Shown in pieces: positions 33,045 to 43,765 of a DNA stretch of 64,000 bases (the stretch's first letter is position 1; the number at the start of each line of letters is the position of its first letter). The stretch comes from Tabrizicola sp. Its GTDB lineage: Bacteria; Pseudomonadota; Alphaproteobacteria; Rhodobacterales; Rhodobacteraceae. The notes below the pieces were generated by a model. It searched no databases, was not told the DNA's origin, and worked only from the letters and a program-made list of their open reading frames with translations. A program made the translations under genes and the position numbers. The stretch lies in NCBI RefSeq assembly GCF_030373185.1, contig NZ_JAUCZH010000003.1, positions 1 through 64,000 on the forward strand. The letters run 5' to 3'.

Positions 33045-34136
33045 TCATATCCAGCCACCACGTGACATCAGGCCAAGCGCCTCCATTTGCCGCCAACCGG
33101 TGTAACGGGTGGATCGCGCGCAATGCAACACCGGGTCCGCGGCAAGCCGATCATAGTAGGCTGCGTATTGCGCACCATCGGCGAAATGTTCGCCGCGCGA
33201 CTTTTCCTCGGCCGAACGGTCAAGGATTTCGGGCAGAAACTTGGTATGCAGCAGGACGCCGGACGTGCGTTCACCGCCCGTGGTGTCATAAACCTCGTTC
33301 AGGTGGGGCGGCAGCAAGGCATGTGTGGAGTTCACATAGGCATAGCGCCAGTGCCAGCGGACCAGCGGCGTCTTGTTCAGCGTCGGGGCCTTGCGCGGGC
33401 TGTCGGCAAAGAAGGCGCGCGCCCGAGCGCCGCCCTGCACCCAAAGATTGCGCATCCTTGGCTGGACCTGCACCTGATAATTGCCGCTGTCGAACCAGCC
33501 CAGCCGGTCAATGGGGTCGTCCCCCGGGGTATGGCCCGCCTGCGACACCGCCCCTTCAGGATACATGTCCACCGTCAGCGCGCCAAAAGACGCATGACCT
33601 TGCCGGTCAAGCCATTCTGTCAGCGCGGCAAGCGGACGGCTTTGCCAGTAGGGGTAGATCAGGATCTCGTCGGCATCCAGCGTCAGGCACCAATGGCCAT
33701 GCCCGTGCCGCAACATCAGCCATGTCAGCCAGTCCATCCCGAAGCGCGCGGCCTTGTAGCTTGCACCGGTGCGCCAAAGCGAAACATCCGGCTGGCTGGC
33801 CAGCAAAGCAGACGTACCGTCAGTGCTGGCGTTGTCCACGATCAGGAAATGACGAACTCCAAGGCGGCGGTTGTGGTTCAGCGCGAAGGGAAGGCGCGAA
33901 GCCTCGTTCCGGACGCACATGAAGCAAAGGACATCTTCGGGGGTGATTTCTGCCGTCCGGTCGGCAACCGGCACCAATTGCCCGCGACGGCGTGCCGCGC
34001 GCAACAGAAGCGCCCGGCGCCGCAGGCGCAGCCGATAGGCTTGCCAGGGCGACCACGCCCCAAGGCCCGGTTCCGGCAATTGTCCGATCGGGCAGGCACT
34101 GGGCAGGCGTTGTCTTGGGGCGGTGGCAGGCTCCAA
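33045..34136 (-). CDS. Glycosyltransferase family 2/92-like protein, paralogue A
   Basis: A 363-aa protein with the same architecture as its downstream paralogue: CVRNEASRLPFALNHNRRLGV, HFLIVDNASTDGT and WCLTLDADEILIYP (DxD-type site). It carries a ~20-residue longer N-terminus before the basic WQAYRLRLRRRALLLRAARRR segment. Both likely transfer sugars onto the same surface glycan. It lies 3 nt after galU in the operon. A tandem duplication followed by divergence is the simplest explanation. Confidence 0.82.
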   Translation of the reverse strand: MEPATAPRQRLPSACPIGQLPEPGLGAWSPWQAYRLRLRRRALLLRAARRRGQLVPVADRTAEITPEDVLCFMCVRNEASRLPFALNHNRRLGVRHFLIVDNASTDGTSALLASQPDVSLWRTGASYKAARFGMDWLTWLMLRHGHGHWCLTLDADEILIYPYWQSRPLAALTEWLDRQGHASFGALTVDMYPEGAVSQAGHTPGDDPIDRLGWFDSGNYQVQVQPRMRNLWVQGGARARAFFADSPRKAPTLNKTPLVRWHWRYAYVNSTHALLPPHLNEVYDTTGGERTSGVLLHTKFLPEILDRSAEEKSRGEHFADGAQYAAYYDRLAADPVLHCARSTRYTGWRQMEALGLMSRGGWI

Positions 34137-34139
34137 GGC

Positions 34140-35036
34140 TTACTGCGCCGCCTTCTGCATGGACATCAGCTCGTGCAGGAAAGTCTCAAACTCCACTCCG
34201 AATTCCGGGCGCGACAGGCCAAACGCAACCGTCGCCTGAAGAAAGCCGATCTTGGACCCGCAGTCATAGCGCTGACCCCGGAACCGCAGACCATGAACAC
34301 CGGCCTTGCTTCCGGTTTCCTCGGCAATCGCATCGGTCAACTGGATTTCCCCGCCTGCACCCTGCTTCATCCGATTGAGGTTGGTCAGGACTTTCGGTGT
34401 CAGGATGTAGCGACCGATGACGGCAAGGTTCGATGGTGCTTCACTTGCCTTCGGTTTTTCGACCATGCCCCTGACCTTGACGACGGAACCTCTCTCATCC
34501 TCCACATCCAGCACACCATAGCTGGAAATGCGTTCTGGCGTTACCTCCATCGCGGCAACCATGCAGCCGCCGGTTTCGGCATGCGCCTCAACCATCTGTT
34601 GCAGACAGGGGCGTTCGGCGGCAATCACGTCATCAGGAAGCAGGACCGCAAAGGGTTCGTTGCCGATCAGACGGCGCGCGCACCAGACGGCGTGACCAAG
34701 ACCCAACGGCCGGTTCTGCCGGACATAGGCGATTGCGCCCGAATCCATGTTGGTGCCTTTCAGCACCTCAAGCAGTTCGTCCTTGCCCGATCGGCGCAGG
34801 GCGCTTTCCAGTTCGGGAGCGTGGTCAAAATAGTCCTCAAGTGCAGATTTTCCGCGTGAGGTGACAAAGATGAACTCCTTGATCCCGGCAGCGCGGGCTT
34901 CGTCGATTGCGTATTGGATCAAGGGGCGATCAACCAGCGTCATGATCTCTTTCGGGATCGACTTGGTTGCCGGAAGGAACCGCGTGCCAAGACCCGCCAC
35001 AGGAAATACGGCCTTGGTGATTTTCTTCGTCTTCAT
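34140..35036 (-). CDS. galU: UTP-glucose-1-phosphate uridylyltransferase
   Basis: A 298-aa nucleotidyltransferase that makes UDP-glucose. It shows the signature loop AVFPVAGLGTRFLPATKSIP, the lysine region DRPLIQYAIDEARAAGI, and FAVLLPDDVI. ATG at 35036 is chosen because the extra upstream residues (MRRNGSN) are not family-like. It supplies the nucleotide sugar for the glycosyltransferases that follow in the operon. Confidence 0.95.
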   Translation of the reverse strand: MKTKKITKAVFPVAGLGTRFLPATKSIPKEIMTLVDRPLIQYAIDEARAAGIKEFIFVTSRGKSALEDYFDHAPELESALRRSGKDELLEVLKGTNMDSGAIAYVRQNRPLGLGHAVWCARRLIGNEPFAVLLPDDVIAAERPCLQQMVEAHAETGGCMVAAMEVTPERISSYGVLDVEDERGSVVKVRGMVEKPKASEAPSNLAVIGRYILTPKVLTNLNRMKQGAGGEIQLTDAIAEETGSKAGVHGLRFRGQRYDCGSKIGFLQATVAFGLSRPEFGVEFETFLHELMSMQKAAQ

Positions 35037-35221
35037 GTTCGATCCGTTCCTGCGCACAAAGGGCCGACGCTGCGGCCCGAACTTTTGTCAACAGCACACT
35101 TAGAGCAGGTGAATCTGACCTTATCCGGGCAAGCGCGCGGCAACATCGCCAATTTGCACGGCATAATCCCGCTACGCACGAAAAATATTCATGACATGCC
35201 GGCGCAGGACGCCAGAAGCCG
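35037..35221 (-). promoter_or_regulatory. kdsB-galU intergenic region, likely promoter of the glycan operon
   Basis: A 185-bp gap. On the minus strand TTGACA occurs at 35091-35086, 50 nt before the galU ATG, but no clear -10 follows at standard spacing. A hairpin GGGCCG-CAGCGT-CGGCCC (35061-35078) lies between this and the gene. It may be the promoter/leader of galU and the four following genes. Confidence 0.35.
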
Positions 35222-36022
35222 CTACTCTCGCGCCGCCGCCTGCTTTGCGAGCATCGCTTCGATCACCTCAACATCCGAAGGGTTGTTCAGCTCCCAGAAC
35301 TCGCGCCCCTGCGATTCCACCTCGACGCAAAGTACGTTCCGGCCGTTTTCCAGAAAACGAAGCTGTTCCAGACCCTCCAGCGTCTCCAGCGGGCCAATTG
35401 GCCAGGCGCTGTAGGCGGCAAGTGCGGCCGGGCGGTAGGCGTAGGCGCCGACGTGGTGGAAGACGGGGGTTGGCTCATCCGGGGCATAGTCGCGACCGGT
35501 GTAGGGAATCACTTCCTTGGAGAAATACAATGCTCGGCCACCGGCACCGAAGACCGCAGTCGTGCCACCTACACGCCCTGCGCGGCGATCGGCCAGAAAG
35601 CCTGCCACGGCGCGGCCATCGCAGCGCAGTACCGGGGTGGCGATGTCGGCGGCCGGGTTGGCGGCAAGGCCCTTGACCAGCGCCTCGACAAACCATGCCG
35701 GCGTGAGCGGGGCGTCACCCTGAAGGTTCACGATGACGTCGAAACCAGGAAGGACCGCGGCAACCTCGGCGCAGCGTTCGGTGCCGTTGCGCGCAGCGGG
35801 CGAGGTCATCACGACCTCGGCCCCGAACTCTGCCGCATGGTCGGCGATTCGGGCATCATCCGTCGCCACGACCACTCGGTCGACGCCACGCACCGACATC
35901 GCTGCCTCCCAACTGCGGCGGATCAGGGTCTTTTCCCCATCCGGCCCACGCAACGAGACCAGCGGCTTGCCGGGATAGCGGGTCGAGGCATAGCGGGCAG
36001 GAATGGCAACAAGGGTCTTCAT
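35222..36022 (-). CDS. kdsB: 3-deoxy-manno-octulosonate (Kdo) cytidylyltransferase
   Basis: A 266-aa enzyme that activates Kdo to CMP-Kdo. Motifs are VAIPARYASTRYPGKPL at the N-terminus, VVVATDDARI, NLQGDAPL and HVGAYAYRP. Length is typical. It acts downstream of KdsD (24770) and supplies Kdo for LPS, and possibly for a Kdo-linked capsule given the ABC-2 exporter gene nearby. It overlaps the cysQ gene by 4 nt. Confidence 0.94.
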   Translation of the reverse strand: MKTLVAIPARYASTRYPGKPLVSLRGPDGEKTLIRRSWEAAMSVRGVDRVVVATDDARIADHAAEFGAEVVMTSPAARNGTERCAEVAAVLPGFDVIVNLQGDAPLTPAWFVEALVKGLAANPAADIATPVLRCDGRAVAGFLADRRAGRVGGTTAVFGAGGRALYFSKEVIPYTGRDYAPDEPTPVFHHVGAYAYRPAALAAYSAWPIGPLETLEGLEQLRFLENGRNVLCVEVESQGREFWELNNPSDVEVIEAMLAKQAAARE

Positions 36023-36810
36023 TTCAACACCACCCCCGGGGCATGGGCGATGAAGAACGGATTGTCCCAGCCGCGCTTTCCATAGCCCAGCGGAGAGTGG
36101 TCATCAAAGCGCACCACATGCCCGCCAGCCCCGCGCAATACGGCGTCACCGGCTGCCGTGTCCCATTCCATCGTGCGGCCAAGGCGGGGGTAAAGATCAG
36201 CCTCACCCGTGGCGACAAGGCAGAACTTCAGACTGGAGCCGGCAGATTTCATGTCCCTGACCGCATAGCGCGAAATATAGTCGTCCGTCGCCTGATCACG
36301 GTGCGACTTCGAGGCCACGACCATAAGCGCCGCATTGTCCGGGCGCGAAACGCGCAGCGGCCGGGTCTTGCCCGGCGTCGCCTTGTCGAAGGGGCCGGTT
36401 TCCTCCACGGCAGTTCCATCGGCAAGGGTGTAAAACAGACGCTCCTGCGCCGGGGCATAGACAACACCGCTGACCGGCACCCCGTCTTCCACATAGGCGA
36501 TGTTGACCGTGAAATCGCCACGCCGCTGGACGAATTCCTTGGTGCCGTCCAAGGGATCGACGATCAGGAAGGTCCGGGCGATCAGGGAATGACTGTCAGC
36601 CTGCTCCTCGGTGATCAGCGGCACGTCCGGAAAAGCCGCACGCAGCCCGGCCGAGATCACGGCATCTGCGGCTTCGTCGGCCTCGGTCACCGGGCTGGCA
36701 TCACCCTTGGCGCGTACCTCGAATTCGGGGCCGTTATAGACCTGCATGATACGGTCGCCCGCCTCCAGCGCGAGTCGGCGCATGAGTGGCACCAGAGTTG
36801 CACGGTTCAT
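36019..36810 (-). CDS. cysQ: 3'(2'),5'-bisphosphate nucleotidase CysQ
   Basis: A 263-aa inositol-monophosphatase-superfamily enzyme hydrolysing PAP to AMP. Motifs are the metal site EEQADS, FLIVDPLDGTKEFVQR, and the C-terminal MEWDTAAGDAVLRGAGG. ATG at 36810 is preceded by AGGAGAA on this strand. PAP is the by-product of PAPS-dependent sulfation, so its placement in a locus with a sulfotransferase (28925) makes functional sense. It also protects cells during sulfate assimilation. Confidence 0.93.
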   Translation of the reverse strand: MNRATLVPLMRRLALEAGDRIMQVYNGPEFEVRAKGDASPVTEADEAADAVISAGLRAAFPDVPLITEEQADSHSLIARTFLIVDPLDGTKEFVQRRGDFTVNIAYVEDGVPVSGVVYAPAQERLFYTLADGTAVEETGPFDKATPGKTRPLRVSRPDNAALMVVASKSHRDQATDDYISRYAVRDMKSAGSSLKFCLVATGEADLYPRLGRTMEWDTAAGDAVLRGAGGHVVRFDDHSPLGYGKRGWDNPFFIAHAPGVVLK

Positions 36811-36931
36811 TACTTCTCCTGTCGGAACGATCACGGCGATTGAACAACTTGTCCGCCGCCTTTATCCTTCGGCACTAACGGATCGGCAAGGTTTCCCTGC
36901 ACAAGGTGCGAAAGCTGACAGGATTGATCAG

Positions 36932-37756
36932 ATGTTCCGCCACGCAAGCCGCAGGAAGACAACATTCGGGACGGGGTTCGAAACCCTTGAACTGATCTTC
37001 CATGCCGCCGTCCGCGACATGCGCAAGACCAACGGAAATGCGGTTCTGGGCCTTGTGCTGACCATCATCCAGTCGCTTCTGATGGTCATCATCATGTATA
37101 CGATGTTCGAACTTCTGGGCCTGCGCCGCATCGCGGTGCGCGGCGACTTCATGCTTTATGTTATGTCGGGCGTCTTCATGTTCATGACGCATATCAAGTC
37201 CATCGGCGCGGTTGCCGGTGCGGACGGGCCGACATCGGCGATGATGATGCATGCTCCGATGAATCCGATCATCTCGATCTGCGGGGCGGCTCTGTCCACG
37301 CTGTACAAGCAGACGCTCTCGGCGGCGGTGATCCTGTTTACCTATCACGCGGTCTTCACGCCGATCTCTATCGATGAACCGGTGCAGCTTCTTGGCGTCT
37401 TCCTGATTTCGTGGATTTCCGGCGTGGGGATCGGCATGGTCCTCTTGGCGGCGAAACCCTGGCAGCCGGAACTGATTGGCATCCTGACCATCATCATCAT
37501 GCGGGTGAACATGATTGCGTCGGGCAAGATGCTTCTGGCCAACAACACCCCGGCAAGCGTACGCGCGATGTTTGACTGGAACCCGCTGTTTCACACCATA
37601 GATCAGGGGCGGGGTTACATGTTCCTCAACTATGCCCCACGCTACACGTCGATCGATTACCCGCTTTATGTGGCCATGGTCTGCATCATGATTGGCCTGA
37701 TGGCGGAATTCTTCACCCGCCAACATGCCTCGGCAAGCTGGAACAAACGCCGTTGA
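36932..37756 (+). CDS. ABC-2 type polysaccharide export permease (KpsM-like)
   Basis: A 274-aa inner-membrane protein with about six hydrophobic helices (AVLGLVLTIIQSLLMVIIMY, MLYVMSGVFMFMTHIKSI, ISWISGVGIGMVLLAA, YVAMVCIMIGLMAEFF). The N-terminal cytoplasmic segment ELIFHAAVRDMRKTNGN is typical of capsule/O-antigen exporters. ATG at 36932 is used; longer frames run into the divergent cysQ gene. No partner ATPase (KpsT) or KpsE/D gene is adjacent, so the rest of the exporter must be encoded elsewhere. The substrate is inferred to be a surface polysaccharide. Confidence 0.83.
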   Translation: MFRHASRRKTTFGTGFETLELIFHAAVRDMRKTNGNAVLGLVLTIIQSLLMVIIMYTMFELLGLRRIAVRGDFMLYVMSGVFMFMTHIKSIGAVAGADGPTSAMMMHAPMNPIISICGAALSTLYKQTLSAAVILFTYHAVFTPISIDEPVQLLGVFLISWISGVGIGMVLLAAKPWQPELIGILTIIIMRVNMIASGKMLLANNTPASVRAMFDWNPLFHTIDQGRGYMFLNYAPRYTSIDYPLYVAMVCIMIGLMAEFFTRQHASASWNKRR

Positions 37757-38361
37757 TCCGCACTTCCCTTCTGCTTTTCCTCCTTTTCGCAGGCGTTTTG
37801 CCCAGCCCGCTTGCGGCGCAGGACTTTCCGGCGCTGTTTTCTGTTTCGGGTGTTGCCCCGGATGACAGCCTCAACATCCGGGCCGCCCCCGATCCTGCCG
37901 CGCCGATCATCGGGACGCTTCCGTTCGACGCCTCCGGAGTCGAGGTTGTTTCGGTCACCGACGGCTGGGCGAAGATCAACAGCGGCGAAGGGACAGGGCA
38001 TGTGGCGCTGTCCTACCTCATGCGGGACGATGGGGCTGCCTGGTTCACCCTGCAACAACCATTGTTCTGTTTTGGAACCGAGCCGTTCTGGTCGCTGGAA
38101 CTTGATGCCGCCAACGGTCTGATCACCCGAAAAAGTCCGGAAGTCCCGGCCCCCCTGATTGACCGGATCGGTGATACATGGCCCGGAAAACCCTGGTCCC
38201 CCGCTGCGGCGATTGCCTTGCCGGATGGTCTGGCCGTGCTGCGTCCGGCCGATTGCAGCGACGGCATGTCGGACATGACCTATGGCATTGCGCTGGACGT
38301 CTTCCTGAACGGCCCCGACGGCAGGCGCCTTTCGGGCTGCTGCACACTGGCGCTTCGCTGA
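37753..38361 (+). CDS. Secreted SH3-domain protein of unknown function
   Basis: A 202-aa protein read from a TTG that overlaps the previous stop by 4 nt. It has a signal peptide (LLLFLLFAGVLPSPLAAQD), a bacterial SH3 module (DDSLNIRAAPDPAAPIIGTL to DGWAKI), and a C-terminal region with several Cys (LFCFGTEPFWSLEL, ADCSDGMSDMTYGI, SGCCTLAL) that resembles a small beta-barrel seen with envelope stress proteins. It is probably periplasmic, possibly wall-binding. Function not established. It is coupled to the exporter permease gene. Confidence 0.75.
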   Translation: MIRTSLLLFLLFAGVLPSPLAAQDFPALFSVSGVAPDDSLNIRAAPDPAAPIIGTLPFDASGVEVVSVTDGWAKINSGEGTGHVALSYLMRDDGAAWFTLQQPLFCFGTEPFWSLELDAANGLITRKSPEVPAPLIDRIGDTWPGKPWSPAAAIALPDGLAVLRPADCSDGMSDMTYGIALDVFLNGPDGRRLSGCCTLALR

Positions 38362-38440
38362 TGCAGGCTGCCAACGGTACGCTTTGGCCGAATTTGCAGC
38401 AGGCGCGATGAAGATTCACCACAGACTGTGTATTGCAGAC

Positions 38441-38472
38441 GTTGCAGGGGCATTTGCACCTGCCTATATACG
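38441..38472 (+). promoter_or_regulatory. Sigma-32-like heat-shock promoter of dnaK
   Basis: GTTG (38441-38444), an 18-nt spacer, then CCTATATACG (38463-38472). This matches the alphaproteobacterial sigma-32 consensus CTTG-N17/18-CYTATNTNNG with one mismatch in the -35. Transcription would start about 7 nt downstream, leaving a leader of roughly 100 nt before the dnaK ATG. No CIRCE element is visible. Confidence 0.6.
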
Positions 38473-38576
38473 GCTGGCACGACGGCAGGCCGCCAGACCT
38501 GTCGCCTCATCATGGCGGGGATGCCGATATGCACGGGTCCGCGCCGGAACATCGCCTGAAGTAAAGGGATACGCAT

Positions 38577-40484
<1,908 letters not shown>

Positions 40485-40504
40485 CACCGCGTGAACCGGA
40501 AAAG

Positions 40505-40532
40505 GGGGCGGTCCGGCAACGGACCGCCCCCC
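40505..40532 (+). terminator. Strong hairpin between dnaK and dnaJ
   Basis: A 12-bp perfect stem, GGGGGCGGTCCG (40505-40516) with CGGACCGCCCCC (40521-40532), and a GCAA tetraloop. There is no long U-run afterwards, so it may act as a partial terminator or 3'-end stabiliser that keeps DnaK above DnaJ, rather than a full stop. Confidence 0.7.
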
Positions 40533-40557
40533 TCCGGTTCGGTTTGGGGGTTTTGCC

Positions 40558-41712
40558 GTGGCAAAGCGCGATTATTACGAAGTCTTGGGTGCCAGTAAGG
40601 GTGCTTCGGCTGATGAGTTGAAGAAGGCCTATCGCCAGAAGGCGAAAGAGCTGCACCCTGACCGCAACTCTGACAATCCACAGGCCGAGGCCCAGTTCAA
40701 AGAGGTGAACGAGGCTTATGAGGTTCTGAAGGACGAACAAAAGAAAGCCGCCTATGACCGCTTTGGTCATGCGGCCTTTGAGGGCGGCATGGGCGGCGGG
40801 CCGCGCCCCGGTGGCGGCTATGGCCAGCAGGGCGATTTTGCTTCGGCCTTCTCGGATGTGTTCGAAGACCTGTTCGGGGATTTCATGGGGGGCCGTGGGG
40901 GCGGCGGCGGCGGCCGCAGCCGGGCTCAGCGTGGGTCAGACCTGCGCTATAACCTGCGCGTGACGCTGGAAGAGGCGTATAACGGCATCCAGAAGACCAT
41001 CTCGGTTCCCACAGCCGTCACCTGTGACGTGTGCAGCGGGTCCGGCGCGGAAGGCGGGGCTGAACCTGTCACTTGTCCCACCTGCTCGGGCATGGGCAAG
41101 GTTCGCGCCCAGCAGGGCTTTTTCACTGTGGAACGCACCTGCCCCACCTGCAACGGCATGGGCCAGATCATCAAGAACCCCTGCCGGAACTGCGGCGGCC
41201 ATGGCCGGGTGCAGAAGGAGCGCACCCTTTCGGTCAACATCCCGCAGGGGGTGGAAACTGGCACCCGTATCCGGCTTGCGGGTGAGGGGGAGGCAGGCCT
41301 GCGCGGTGGCCCGAACGGTGATCTTTACATCTTCATCGAGGTCAAGGACCACGCGATCTTCCAGCGCGACGGCGTGCATCTGTTTTGCCGCGTCCCCGTT
41401 TCCATGCCCACAGCCGCCCTTGGTGGCGAGGTCGAGGTGCCGACGATTGATGGTGGCAAGGCCAGGGTCAAGGTTCCGGCAGGCGCCCAGACCGGCAAGC
41501 AGATGCGGTTGCGACTGAAGGGCATGCCTGCCCTGCGCAGCAACAACACCGGCGATATGGTGATCGAGCTTGCCGTGGAAACCCCGGTCAACCTGACCAG
41601 CCGCCAGCGCGAGCTTCTGCGCGAATTTGAAGCGCTGTCGGAAGAAAACAACCCGGAATCCTCGTCCTTCTTCTCGAAGGTGAAGGGGTTCTGGGACGGG
41701 ATGAAGGGCTGA
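40558..41712 (+). CDS. dnaJ: Chaperone DnaJ (Hsp40)
   Basis: A 384-aa class A J-protein read from GTG ([10 protein letters not shown]). It has a J domain with the HPD motif ([12 protein letters not shown]), a Gly-rich linker ([16 protein letters not shown]), four zinc-finger repeats ([32 protein letters not shown]) and a C-terminal substrate domain. It stimulates DnaK ATPase. It lies 73 nt after dnaK, beyond the intercistronic hairpin. Confidence 0.97.
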   Translation: MAKRDYYEVLGASKGASADELKKAYRQKAKELHPDRNSDNPQAEAQFKEVNEAYEVLKDEQKKAAYDRFGHAAFEGGMGGGPRPGGGYGQQGDFASAFSDVFEDLFGDFMGGRGGGGGGRSRAQRGSDLRYNLRVTLEEAYNGIQKTISVPTAVTCDVCSGSGAEGGAEPVTCPTCSGMGKVRAQQGFFTVERTCPTCNGMGQIIKNPCRNCGGHGRVQKERTLSVNIPQGVETGTRIRLAGEGEAGLRGGPNGDLYIFIEVKDHAIFQRDGVHLFCRVPVSMPTAALGGEVEVPTIDGGKARVKVPAGAQTGKQMRLRLKGMPALRSNNTGDMVIELAVETPVNLTSRQRELLREFEALSEENNPESSSFFSKVKGFWDGMKG

Positions 41713-41729
41713 TCTTCCCCGACAATGGC

Positions 41730-41754
41730 ACCGGACCCTGACAATGGGTCCGGT
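41730..41754. terminator. Hairpin between convergent dnaJ and DUF475 genes
   Basis: A 9-bp stem, ACCGGACCC (41730-41738) with GGGTCCGGT (41746-41754), between two convergent stops. No U-run is present on either side, so termination efficiency is uncertain. Confidence 0.5.
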
Positions 41755-41772
41755 TGCCGTGCATCCTGCGGC

Positions 41773-42843
41773 TTACGGGGACTGGTCGGCGATCAATTCG
41801 TCGTGGCTATCCCCGTTCAGGCGACGCCAGCGGATCGAAGACCAGAACGCCACCGCGATGAACCCCGCGCCAAGCAGACCGGTGATAACCTCGGGAATAT
41901 GGGCAAGCGTCTGGCCGAACATCACGCAAGCCAGCACGAAGATCGACCAGAAGGCCCCGTGTTCCAGATAGCGAAACTCTGACAGGGTCTTGCGCTCGAC
42001 CAGCATGATCGTCATCGACCGGACATACATCGCGCCGACGCCCAGACCGATGGCGATCAGAAACAGGTTCTGCGTAAGGGCGAAGGCCCCGATCACGCCG
42101 TCAAAGCTGAACGAAGCGTCAAGCACCTCAAGGTAAAGAAACGCCCCGATCCCGCCCTTGACCGCAAGGTCGGCGGCCTTGTCGGCCCGGTCAAGGATAT
42201 GGCCGATGACATCGACGATCAGGAAGGTGACCAACCCGGCCACAGCCGAATAAAGGAAGGTCGCCAGAACCGCTTCGGGCATGATCGTGGCGAAGATCAG
42301 GATGATCGTCAGAACGATGGCCAGCTCCAGCCCCTGCACCGACGAAAACCGCGACATCGCCCGTTCGATCATGGCGATCCAGTGGATATCCTTGCCTTCG
42401 TCAAAGAAGTATTTAAGCGCGACCATCATCAGGAAGGCCCCGCCAAAGGCCGCGATGGACAGATGCGCCTCGCCCACGATGCGGGAATACTCCTCGGGTT
42501 CCGAGGCCGCCAGCCGCAAGGCCTCGATCGGGCCGATCTTGGCGGCGAAGACCACGATCAGGACCGGAAAGACGATCCGCATGCCGAAAACGGCAATCAG
42601 GATGCCCCATGTCAGGAAACGGCGCTGCCAAAGCGGTGTCATTTCCTGCAACTTGTTGGCGTTCACAATGGCGTTGTCGAAGGAAAGGCTGATCTCAAGC
42701 ACCGAAAGGACCACGCCGATGAACAGGAAACCAAGCGCACCTGACAACGTGCCGCTATAGGCAAAGCCCAGCCAGACCGACAGAAGCAGGCCGACCCCGG
42801 TGACAAGGAAGGCCCAGCGGAAGTAATGCATCGCGGTTGACAT
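41773..42843 (-). CDS. DUF475/TerC-family integral membrane protein
   Basis: A 356-aa protein with about eight or nine membrane helices (FLVTGVGLLLSVWLGFAY, GALGFLFIGVVLSVLEISLS). The TerC-superfamily acidic membrane motifs appear as SLSFDNAIVNANKL and ASFSFDGVIGAFAL. TerC relatives are linked to tellurite resistance and metal (Mn) export at the membrane. The start is taken at MSTAMHYF with GGGGGAAA upstream; the longer frame is not hydrophobic or family-like. It is a single gene, convergent to dnaJ. Precise function unknown. Confidence 0.85.
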   Translation of the reverse strand: MSTAMHYFRWAFLVTGVGLLLSVWLGFAYSGTLSGALGFLFIGVVLSVLEISLSFDNAIVNANKLQEMTPLWQRRFLTWGILIAVFGMRIVFPVLIVVFAAKIGPIEALRLAASEPEEYSRIVGEAHLSIAAFGGAFLMMVALKYFFDEGKDIHWIAMIERAMSRFSSVQGLELAIVLTIILIFATIMPEAVLATFLYSAVAGLVTFLIVDVIGHILDRADKAADLAVKGGIGAFLYLEVLDASFSFDGVIGAFALTQNLFLIAIGLGVGAMYVRSMTIMLVERKTLSEFRYLEHGAFWSIFVLACVMFGQTLAHIPEVITGLLGAGFIAVAFWSSIRWRRLNGDSHDELIADQSP

Positions 42844-42951
42844 CGGTTTCCCCCGGCTGACCAAGCCCTGCTCTAGGGCCAAGCAGGGAAATCTGCAAGC
42901 AATCGGGCGGTATTTACCATTCATTCACAGTTGCGGCGGCAGGGTCTGTCC

Positions 42952-43722
42952 ATGGCATTACCTTCCGGCTTCAGCGATTCCCTGTTTCCGCAGCTTTCCC
43001 CGCCAGTTGACGGGGACGAAGCTGCCTTTGCACCCGTGATGGCCAGACTTCCCAGCTACATCGCGGATCACCGCACCCGGCTGCGGGCGCGGTTTCTTGA
43101 AGGTGGCGCCGCTGCCATGCCGGATTATGAGCTGCTGGAACTGGTCCTGTTCCGCGCCATTCCCCGGCAGGATGTGAAACCCCTTGCCCGGCTGCTGCTG
43201 GACACGTTCGGCGACTTCAACCGGGTCATCACCGCCTCCCCTGCGCGGCTACAGATGATCAAGGGCGCAGGCCCCGCCGTGGTGCTTGAATTGAAGCTGG
43301 TCGAAGCCGCCGCCCAACGGATGATGCGGGCGCGGGTGATGCAAAAGCCGCTTCTGTCCAGTTGGGACGCGCTTTTGGATTATTGCCACACCACGATGGC
43401 GCACCGCGAAACAGAACAGTTCCGCGTGCTGTTCCTTGACCGCAAGAATGTGCTGATCGCCGATGAGGAACAGGCCAAAGGCACGGTGGACCATGTGCCT
43501 GTCTACCCGCGAGAGGTGGTCAAGAGGGCGCTGGAACTGAACGCGAGCGCCTTGATTCTGGTCCATAATCACCCTTCCGGCGACCCGACGCCTTCCGAAG
43601 CCGATCTGTCGATGACCCGGCAGGTGCAAGACGCTTGCGCCGCGCTTGGGCTTGTCCTGCATGACCATCTGATCATCGGCAAATCCCGCGAGCTCAGCTT
43701 TCGGTCCAGCGGCTATCTTTGA
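42952..43722 (+). CDS. radC: RadC/JAB-domain protein
   Basis: A 256-aa protein with an N-terminal helix-hairpin-helix-like part (DFNRVITASPARLQMIKGAGPA) and a C-terminal MPN/JAB domain carrying the metal motif LVHNHPSGDPTPSEAD. The name RadC comes from an old DNA-repair assignment now doubted; the biochemical role is unsettled. ATG at 42952 is preferred over a TTG 21 nt upstream. Divergent from the DUF475 gene. Confidence 0.9.
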   Translation: MALPSGFSDSLFPQLSPPVDGDEAAFAPVMARLPSYIADHRTRLRARFLEGGAAAMPDYELLELVLFRAIPRQDVKPLARLLLDTFGDFNRVITASPARLQMIKGAGPAVVLELKLVEAAAQRMMRARVMQKPLLSSWDALLDYCHTTMAHRETEQFRVLFLDRKNVLIADEEQAKGTVDHVPVYPREVVKRALELNASALILVHNHPSGDPTPSEADLSMTRQVQDACAALGLVLHDHLIIGKSRELSFRSSGYL

Positions 43723-43765
43723 GCGGTCGCCTCGGCTACAGGCACGCCCTGCCACGGCAACCAGA

